Positions 5,090-10,219 of a stretch of DNA of 10,219 bases are shown here, one piece after another. The stretch comes from Acidobacteriota bacterium (GTDB lineage: Bacteria > Acidobacteriota > Polarisedimenticolia > Gp22-AA2), in the NCBI GenBank assembly GCA_016202915.1, contig JACQNT010000211.1, forward strand, positions 1 through 10,219, given 5' to 3'. Positions within the stretch are counted from its first letter, which is position 1. Each line of letters opens with the position of its first letter. Position numbers and translations under genes: made by a program. The notes under the pieces are model-generated. The model saw nothing but the letters and a program-made list of their open reading frames with translations. It was not told the origin of the DNA and ran no database searches.

Positions 5090-7273
5090 CTATCTCCGAC
5101 TTCCCCGGCGCAGCGTTTCCAGGAGCCGGCGGGATTCCGCGTCCATCACCTTCCCCTCCGGATCGAGATTGCCGGCGCGCTCCAGCGCCGCCCGCGCCCC
5201 CTCGCGGTCGCCCATCCTGTAGAGGAGCAGGCCCAGGGCGCGCTCCGGGATCGGCACGCCGGGCGCCAGGCGGATCGCCTCGCGGTACTGCGCCGCAGAC
5301 TCCGTGAGATCGCCGGCGCGCTCCAACGCCCGCGCGAGGTGAAAGCGGCTGACGGGATGATCGGGGTGGGCCGCGACGACGCGCCGCAGCGCTTCGAGCG
5401 CCCCGGCTGCGTCGGCGGAGTCCAGAAGCGCCGTGGCGAGCCCGATGGCGAGGTCCGGATCGTCCGGCCGCAGGGCGAGCCCCTGCCTGAACGAGCCTGC
5501 GGCGGCCCGCGGATCGCCGGCCTGCGCCTGCGCCAGGCCGAGATTGCGGTAGTAATCGGGGTTCGCCGGATCGATCCGCAGCGCCTCGCCGTACGCCTGC
5601 GCCGCCGCCCCCGCGTCCCCCATCGCCAGGCGGGAGGCGCCCAGGACGCTGTACGCCCGGTCGCTCCGAGGATCGAGGTCGAGCGCCGACTGCAGAAGGC
5701 GCACCGCCTCGGAGGGGCGCCCCTGGCCGTTGAGGGCAGAGGCCAGGTTCACCAGGAACTGCACGTTTCCCGGCTGCTGCCGCACCGCCTCGCGGTAGTG
5801 GCCGACGGCCCTGTCCCACGACCTGCGCCGCGCGTAGACCCCGCCCAGGTTGTAGTGCGCGTCGGAGAAGGCGGGGAAGACCTCCACCGCCCTTACATAG
5901 GCCCCGATCGCCTCCTCGTCCTCCCCGCGCTTCTCGCACGCGGCGCCGTAGCTGAAGAGGGCCCTGGCGCTGCGCGGGGCGGCGGCGACGGCGGCCTTGA
6001 AGATCGTGTAATCGTCGCGCCATTCGCGCAGGCGGGCGACGCTCTGGCCGGCCAGCGCCAGCAGGAGGACCGCGGCCGCCCCGCGGGCGACCCCCACGCC
6101 GGGAATCCGGCCCCAGGCCCTGTCGAAGAGCAGCGCGGCGGCCAGGCAGAGACCGACGGAAGGGAGGTACAGGAGGCGCTCCGCCATGATCGTGCCGATC
6201 GGGAAGAAGAGGTTCGCCACCGGCGCCAGCGCCACGCCGATCCAGGCGAGCGCGAACGCCACCGTCCCTCCCCGCCTCCAGCCGATCCAGGCCGCCAGGG
6301 CGCAGCCGAGGACTAGGGCGCCTCCCAGGAGCGCCCCCGGATCCGGCCCCCTGACGACCGGGATGGCGTCGAACGAGTAATCGACGGAGAAGCGCCGCGG
6401 GAAGACCAGGAGGCGCGCGTATCCGGCGATCACCTTGAGAGCGGTCAGGCGCGCTGGGAGAAAGGCCGCGTGGGCGATCGGGTTGTCCACGTCGGAGACG
6501 AACTCCAGGCTGCGCAGACTTCCGATGGCCGCGAACCGGAGGCCGAAGACCGCCAGCAGGGCCGTCCCGGCGGCCAGGGCGAAGCGCCGGGGGAAGGCGC
6601 GCCGCTCCAGGGCGCGATCCGCCATGACCGCCAGCAGCGGCGCGACCACCGCATTCTCCTTGGCCAGGAACCCGAAGATGAAGCAGGCGACCGCCAGGGC
6701 GTAGAGAGCCCATGGCCCGCCTGCGCCGGGGCGGGCCTCACGCTCGCGCCCCAGCAGAAAAGCGAGAACGCAGCCGAGGCTGCCCGCCGCCGCGAGGAGC
6801 TCCGCCCGGCCGACCACCATCCCCAGGACCTCGGTGTGCGCCGGGTGGACGGCGAAGAGGAGGGCGGCGAGGAGGGCCGGATCGGCCACGCGGGATGTCC
6901 AGGCCGATGCCGCCTGCAGGCGCCGCCCGAGCGCGAAGACCAGAAACGTCACCAGGACATGGAGGAGCAGGTTCACCAGACGGAAGCCGAAGGCGCGATC
7001 GCCGAAGAGGGCACGGTTCGCGGCCAGGGAGAGGATCGTGAGAGGACGGTAGAGGTTCGGGACCGATCTCTCTCCGCTGCTCCAGTATCCCCTCGCGAAG
7101 ATGTCCGGCAGCCGGGAGAGGTCCCGGATCAGGTCGTTCTGCTCGACGATCTTGTGATCGTCGAAGATGAACCCCGGCGCGAGCGACCCCAGGTTGGCCG
7201 CCAGGCAGGCGAGCAGGAGCAGGAGGTAGGGCCGCAGATACCCGGTCGCCACCTTCCCGGGCCGGACGCTCAC
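5090..7273 (-). CDS. TMTC-like membrane O-mannosyltransferase-like protein with eight C-terminal TPRs
   Basis: A 727-residue protein. The start is GTG 7273, which overlaps the upstream TGA as GTGA and has GGAGG (7283-7287) 9 bases upstream; a longer in-frame reading runs antisense-like through the upstream gene and has no membrane character. The N-terminal half is multi-pass. Marks are TM1 (about 14-31), the acidic loop FDDHK (37-41), YRPLT (75-79), HPAHTE (143-148), KEN (205-207), DVDNP (261-265), VDYSFDAIP (297-305, the DUF1736 region) and NLFFPIGTIMAERLLYLPS (354-372). The last two are hallmarks of the TMTC family. Residues about 436-710 form eight 34-residue TPRs. Human TMTC1-4 are ER enzymes that O-mannosylate cadherins; bacterial homologues are largely unstudied and presumably use polyprenyl-phosphate sugars in the cytoplasmic membrane, with the TPRs outside. 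It is the last gene of a coupled three-gene unit. Exact donor and target are unknown. Confidence 0.85.
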   Translation of the reverse strand: MSVRPGKVATGYLRPYLLLLLACLAANLGSLAPGFIFDDHKIVEQNDLIRDLSRLPDIFARGYWSSGERSVPNLYRPLTILSLAANRALFGDRAFGFRLVNLLLHVLVTFLVFALGRRLQAASAWTSRVADPALLAALLFAVHPAHTEVLGMVVGRAELLAAAGSLGCVLAFLLGREREARPGAGGPWALYALAVACFIFGFLAKENAVVAPLLAVMADRALERRAFPRRFALAAGTALLAVFGLRFAAIGSLRSLEFVSDVDNPIAHAAFLPARLTALKVIAGYARLLVFPRRFSVDYSFDAIPVVRGPDPGALLGGALVLGCALAAWIGWRRGGTVAFALAWIGVALAPVANLFFPIGTIMAERLLYLPSVGLCLAAALLFDRAWGRIPGVGVARGAAAVLLLALAGQSVARLREWRDDYTIFKAAVAAAPRSARALFSYGAACEKRGEDEEAIGAYVRAVEVFPAFSDAHYNLGGVYARRRSWDRAVGHYREAVRQQPGNVQFLVNLASALNGQGRPSEAVRLLQSALDLDPRSDRAYSVLGASRLAMGDAGAAAQAYGEALRIDPANPDYYRNLGLAQAQAGDPRAAAGSFRQGLALRPDDPDLAIGLATALLDSADAAGALEALRRVVAAHPDHPVSRFHLARALERAGDLTESAAQYREAIRLAPGVPIPERALGLLLYRMGDREGARAALERAGNLDPEGKVMDAESRRLLETLRRGSRR

Positions 7274-8727
7274 CGCGATCCGCCTCCGCCCACATAGCCG
7301 AGCGATCTCAGGTGATCTTCGAGATCGGGCGGGAGGGGAGGCTCGTCGCGGTCGTCCCTCCCGGGATCGGAGGCGAGGACCTCGAGCAGCGCCCTCCTGA
7401 GAGGCTCCCCCGCTTCCGGCGCGCTCCCCCAGATGTTCCGAGTCTCCGCCGGGTCCGCCCGGAGGTCGTACAGCTCCCAGATCGGTTCCGGATCGTCCGG
7501 GATCATGATCAGCTTGTGGGCGTCGCTGCGGATCATGCGCCACTTCCCCGCCACGCCGTCCACGGGCTGGCGCGGGTTCTCCCTGTAGAAGTTCCGGCCC
7601 GACTCCGAGTAGGCCAGGAGCGGCGGATGGCCGCCGCGGCCGCGCGCGCGCGCCAGGAGGCTCACTCCCTGGAGCTCTTCCGGAACGGGCAGCCCGACGA
7701 CCTCCAGGATCGTCGGCATGATGTCGATGGTGCGGACCTGCTCCTCCACCACCACAACGGACGGGAGCCTGGACGGGAGGCTCATGATCAGCGGCACGCG
7801 GACCGTCGGATCGTAGAGGTACGCGCCGTGCTCGAAGAAATAATCGTGCTCGCCCAGGCTCTCGCCGTGGTCCGAGGTGATGACCACGAGCGTGCGGTCG
7901 AGGGACCCCATCTCCTCGACGGACTTCAGGAGATCTCCGACGGCGAGATCGGCGTACGCCACTTCCCCGTCGTAGTGGGCCACGGCGTGCTCCACCTCGC
8001 GCGCGGGCAGGCGGGTCTTCCCGAAGATGATGCGCCCCCTCCCGGCCCCGGGACCCTTCTCCCCATTGAAGGTGTGCGCCCCGCGGTACTGCGGATCGAA
8101 CGCCTCGGTGAAGGGGGCGGGGGCGTCGTAGGGCCAGTGGGGCGCGTTGTAGCGCATCCACAGGAAGAAGGGCGCCCGATCCTCTCTCCGTCCGCGCAGC
8201 CAGCCGGCCCCTTTCCGGGTCGCCTCGCGGTCGTTGCGCGCCGGCACGTAGACCTGCTTCCCCTCCGGGTCGAGGTAGATGTCCGGGTCGTAGATGTCGA
8301 AGTCGCGGTGCAGGCCGACATTGAGGCCCTGCGTCACCGCGAACGAGCGGTAGCCGTTCTCCCTCAGGAGCCGCGTCAGGGTGACGCGCGAGGCGAGGAC
8401 CTCGTGGCTCTGCCCCTCGTAGCGCAGGCCGTGGACCGTCGGGTAGACCCCGGTCAGGATCGAAGGGAACGACTGGACGGTGCGCCCGGCGGCCGTGATC
8501 GCCTGGCGGAAGATGACCCCGCGGCGGGCGACGGCGTCGATGTGCTGGCTGGTCCTGCGCCGGTAGCCGTAGCAGCCCAGGTGATCGGGACGGAGCGTAT
8601 CGACCGTGATGAGGAGGACGTTCGGGCGAGAAGCGGCGGCGCGCCCGCCGCAGCCCAGGAGCGCGGCGGCCAGGATCGCCGGAGCGAGCGCCGCGACGGC
8701 CGCGGGCGCCCGCCGGGCCTCAGGCAT
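7270..8727 (-). CDS. Sulfatase-fold (alkaline phosphatase superfamily) lipoprotein with threonine nucleophile
   Basis: A 485-residue exported lipoprotein. The hydrophobic signal ends in lipobox LLGC with acylated Cys at 26. The sulfatase (PF00884) fold is clear: VDTLRPDHLGCYGY (42-55) with metal-ligand candidate D43, LTGVYPTVHG (91-100), and SDHGESLGEHDYFFEHG (285-301) with D286 and H287. Formylglycine sulfatases carry C/S-x-P-x-R before the LTG; here that stretch is TVQSFPSILTG, so T83 sits at the nucleophile place and the Pro and Arg are missing. Threonine is the nucleophile in phosphoethanolamine and phosphoglycerol transferases of this superfamily, so a phospho-transferase or phosphodiesterase role is more likely than a sulfatase. 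It lacks the N-terminal membrane domain of EptA or LtaS. Its start overlaps the DUF362 stop by 8 bases and its stop overlaps the TMTC-like start by 4, so the three are translationally coupled. Confidence 0.85.
   Translation of the reverse strand: MPEARRAPAAVAALAPAILAAALLGCGGRAAASRPNVLLITVDTLRPDHLGCYGYRRRTSQHIDAVARRGVIFRQAITAAGRTVQSFPSILTGVYPTVHGLRYEGQSHEVLASRVTLTRLLRENGYRSFAVTQGLNVGLHRDFDIYDPDIYLDPEGKQVYVPARNDREATRKGAGWLRGRREDRAPFFLWMRYNAPHWPYDAPAPFTEAFDPQYRGAHTFNGEKGPGAGRGRIIFGKTRLPAREVEHAVAHYDGEVAYADLAVGDLLKSVEEMGSLDRTLVVITSDHGESLGEHDYFFEHGAYLYDPTVRVPLIMSLPSRLPSVVVVEEQVRTIDIMPTILEVVGLPVPEELQGVSLLARARGRGGHPPLLAYSESGRNFYRENPRQPVDGVAGKWRMIRSDAHKLIMIPDDPEPIWELYDLRADPAETRNIWGSAPEAGEPLRRALLEVLASDPGRDDRDEPPLPPDLEDHLRSLGYVGGGGSR
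7283..7287 (-). promoter_or_regulatory. Shine-Dalgarno GGAGG for the GTG start of the TMTC-like gene
   Basis: GGAGG on the minus strand lies 9 bases before GTG 7273, within the last codons of the lipoprotein gene. It supports the GTG start, which otherwise would rest only on the GTGA overlap and on where the membrane segments begin. Confidence 0.7.
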
Positions 8728-9862
8728 GCGGCGCCGTGACCCCGGTCGCTTCGCGGACCTGGCGCGCCTGCCCGGAGGGTCCGCCGTAGCGCTCGTCGAA
8801 CAGGCGGCCCCAGTCGGTCTTCCGGAACCGGGCGATCCGTGCCCTCCCGATGAGCGGGTACCACAGGAGGTCGTGATAGATGTTCGACGCCACCGGCGCC
8901 CAGATGACGAGGGGCGAGTGCAGGGCGATCTTCTCCAGGAACCGGAGCGGCCCCTTCCGGAGCATCTGGTCGCCCCAGATCACGAACGACCGCTTCACCT
9001 CGAAGCGCAGGTTGAGGCCGGAGACGTCGTCCCCGACCAGGTTGATGCCCCGGGGGTCGGCCACCCCGAGGCCACGGTCGTGGCACATCTTCAAGTAGGG
9101 GATGGCGAGCGGGTCGAAGCCCATGATCCGGGCCGCCACGGCGTCGATCGCCACCGAGTCGGCCCCCGCCAGGATGACGTTCCCGATCACCGGCACCATC
9201 GTCCGGGGGCCCGCCCCGTCGCCGCACACGGTGCCGTCCATGACAGTGAAGATCCCGGGGTGCAGCTCGTGCTGCATGGACATCAGATCGACCAGGACCT
9301 CGTGCATGTACTTGTGGGCGTAGTGCCTGACCTCCTTCAGCAGGCCACCGAAGGAGTTCTTGATCGATCCGGTGGTCGTCGCGTGCCCGTGCGTCTTCAC
9401 GGTCGGAAGGTGCAGCATGTTCTTCCCCGGGAACAGCGCCGGGATTTCGATCCCTTCCGGGAAGATCTCGTTCAGCCTGAGCAGCGGCGACTGGAAGCGA
9501 TGCACCGTCCACGGCACCTCCTGCAGGGCCGTGAAGGTCAGGCCATAGCGCTCCAGGACTGGGAGCCACCGGTTGTTGGCGGCCCCCTTCCAGGGATCGG
9601 TCACCACGGTCTTGTTCTCGACGGGAAGCAGCCTGCCCCTGTCGTACCCGTCCTCCAGCATCGTCCGGATCGCCCCCTCGACCTGCCAGGGCTGGCTGGA
9701 GCAGGCCGGGAAATACTTGGTCCAGGACAGGTTCAGCTTGATGAGCGTCGGGACGGAGGGATCGAGGACGGCCCGGTACCCCGCGAGCCGCATGACGCGG
9801 CCGTAATCGTCGAGGACCCTCTCGGGCCTCGTCCACAAGACGGCGATACGAGGGCGGTTCAT
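8720..9862 (-). CDS. DUF362 domain-containing protein
   Basis: A 380-residue DUF362 (PF04015) protein from ATG 9862. Family marks in order: LIKLNLSW (about 40-47), HLPTVKTHGHATTTGSIKNS with FGGL after it (about 151-174), VMDGTVCGDGAGPR (about 207-220) and ILAGADSVAIDAVAARIMGF (about 230-249), then a GLGVADP turn. The DUF362 function is unknown; some members carry a 4Fe-4S ferredoxin module. Here only three scattered cysteines are seen (in PACSS, TVCGD, KMCHD), so no such cluster is present. No signal peptide or TM segment is obvious, so it is probably cytoplasmic, with a slightly hydrophobic C-terminal third. Alternative starts are ATG 9877 and GTG 9880; I prefer 9862 because AGAAGG (9867-9872) lies 4 bases upstream and the family's strand motif starts right after it. 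It is the first gene of the unit running to 5090. Confidence 0.85.
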   Translation of the reverse strand: MNRPRIAVLWTRPERVLDDYGRVMRLAGYRAVLDPSVPTLIKLNLSWTKYFPACSSQPWQVEGAIRTMLEDGYDRGRLLPVENKTVVTDPWKGAANNRWLPVLERYGLTFTALQEVPWTVHRFQSPLLRLNEIFPEGIEIPALFPGKNMLHLPTVKTHGHATTTGSIKNSFGGLLKEVRHYAHKYMHEVLVDLMSMQHELHPGIFTVMDGTVCGDGAGPRTMVPVIGNVILAGADSVAIDAVAARIMGFDPLAIPYLKMCHDRGLGVADPRGINLVGDDVSGLNLRFEVKRSFVIWGDQMLRKGPLRFLEKIALHSPLVIWAPVASNIYHDLLWYPLIGRARIARFRKTDWGRLFDERYGGPSGQARQVREATGVTAPHA

Positions 9863-9930
9863 CCGGCCTTCTGCCATCACACCGCCATCAGCCGCGCGTC
9901 CGTCGCGCCGGCTGCATGCCGGTGCAAGGA

Positions 9931-9936
9931 ATTATA
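9931..9936 (-). promoter_or_regulatory. -10 box TATAAT upstream of the DUF362 unit
   Basis: A perfect TATAAT on the minus strand stands out in an otherwise GC-saturated 105-base gap between the UbiA-like stop and the DUF362 start. Transcription would begin near 9924. No -35 match is visible at 16-18 bases. The first transcribed bases could form a small hairpin, CCGGC-ATGCA-GCCGG (9908-9922). The site suggests that the DUF362/lipoprotein/TMTC genes can be transcribed independently of the UbiA-like gene. Confidence 0.5.
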
Positions 9937-9951
9937 CGCCGCGGCGCGCCT

Positions 9952-9963
9952 CCCGCCGGCGGG
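9952..9963. terminator. 12-base perfect palindrome just after the UbiA-like gene
   Basis: CCCGCCGGCGGG is a perfect 12-base palindrome starting 4 bases beyond the UbiA-like stop codon. It has no loop and no following T-run, so a real intrinsic terminator is doubtful. It could instead be part of the upstream control region of the DUF362 promoter, lying where the -35 would be. Confidence 0.2.
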
Positions 9964-9967
9964 CCGC

Positions 9968-10219
9968 TCAGCCGGGCGGGCCCGGCAGGTAGAGGAGAAC
10001 GATGACAGCGAGCGCCCACAGCGCGACGCAGATGAGGAGGGGCCTGTCCACCAGGAGGGACCGTGCCGGGTTCCCCCCCTCTCCCTTCCGGTGCACCAGA
10101 TAGAGGTAGCGGAAAATGCCGTACAGGACGAACGGCACGGTCATGTACAGATGGCGGGTGCCGAGCTTCATCTCCACTTCGGGAGACACGACGTAGAGGA
10201 TGTAGGCGACGAGCGTCGA
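9968..10219 (-). CDS. UbiA-family polyprenyl-phosphate phosphoribosyltransferase (DPPR synthase-like), C-terminal fragment
   Basis: The last 83 residues of a gene that enters from the right edge on the minus strand; the open frame continues to base 10219 without a start being needed, and the stop is TGA at 9968-9970. The segment TVPFVLYGIFRYLYLVH followed by SLLVDRPLLICVALWA matches the C-terminal end of decaprenyl-phosphate phosphoribosyltransferase (Rv3806c/UbiA of mycobacteria and homologues), with two TM helices. That enzyme transfers 5-phosphoribose from PRPP to a polyprenyl phosphate, the first step toward a polyprenyl-phosphate arabinose donor. The Asp-rich catalytic motifs lie outside the window. 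In context it could supply a donor for the GT-C proteins nearby (inference). Confidence 0.8.
   Translation of the reverse strand, partial: STLVAYILYVVSPEVEMKLGTRHLYMTVPFVLYGIFRYLYLVHRKGEGGNPARSLLVDRPLLICVALWALAVIVLLYLPGPPG

Noticed and set aside
4670..6316. 548-codon open frame on the plus strand
   Set aside because: It is out of frame with GT-C gene B and antisense to the TPR region; the translation is low-complexity and the real proteins on both sides show clear family motifs.
3915..6713. 932-codon open frame on the minus strand spanning the convergent gene ends
   Set aside because: It runs antisense to GT-C gene B and out of frame with the TMTC-like gene. Its translation is Arg/Gly/Pro/Ala-rich with no membrane segments or motifs, a common shadow in very GC-rich DNA.
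7273..8161. N-terminal extension of the TMTC-like frame by 296 codons
   Set aside because: The extension lies in the lipoprotein gene in another frame and is Arg/Gly-rich; a GTG with GGAGG at the right place begins exactly where the membrane protein starts.
7312..8739. 475-codon open frame on the plus strand opposite the AP-superfamily lipoprotein
   Set aside because: It mirrors the lipoprotein gene almost exactly. The minus-strand reading has a lipobox, metal ligands and correct coupling with its neighbours; the plus reading has none.

Overview
The window is very GC-rich, densely coded bacterial chromosome. No rRNA, tRNA, CRISPR array, transposase or phage gene is visible. The mix of genes (a TMTC-like membrane protein with TPRs, two GT-C glycosyltransferases, DUF362, a threonine-type alkaline phosphatase superfamily lipoprotein, a decaprenyl-phosphate phosphoribosyltransferase-like UbiA protein) suits a high-GC environmental lineage such as Acidobacteriota or a related soil or sediment phylum. 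That placement is inference from gene style only; no marker gene is present.

Layout, left to right. (1) Bases 2-166, plus strand: the 3' end of a NosL-like gene. (2) Bases 240-2817, minus strand: a two-gene unit, a GT-C glycosyltransferase followed after 10 bases by a secreted phosphodiester-glycosidase (NAGPA/DUF2233-type) protein. (3) Bases 2818-3176: a divergent promoter region with a 22-base inverted repeat (20/22) and promoter-like elements facing both ways. (4) Bases 3177-5084, plus strand: a second GT-C glycosyltransferase, paralogous to the first. (5) Bases 5090-9862, minus strand: a tightly coupled three-gene unit, transcribed DUF362 protein, then AP-superfamily lipoprotein, then TMTC-like O-mannosyltransferase-like protein with eight TPRs. 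The genes overlap by 8 and 4 bases, and a TATAAT box lies upstream. (6) Bases 9968-10219, minus strand: the C-terminal end of a UbiA-type polyprenyl-phosphate phosphoribosyltransferase.

Taken together this looks like a cell-envelope glycosylation neighbourhood. One enzyme plausibly makes a polyprenyl-phosphate sugar donor precursor. Three multi-pass proteins are of the kind that use polyprenyl-phosphate sugars on the outer face of the membrane. Two exported hydrolase/transferase-like proteins could trim or decorate the glycan. The domain calls are well supported by motifs; the idea of one shared pathway is inference.

The most notable points are the divergent GT-C paralogue pair around an inverted repeat, a promoter that fixes the start of the plus-strand GT-C gene and implies an almost leaderless mRNA, a bacterial TMTC homologue in an operon with an envelope lipoprotein, and a threonine where sulfatases carry their formylglycine cysteine or serine.
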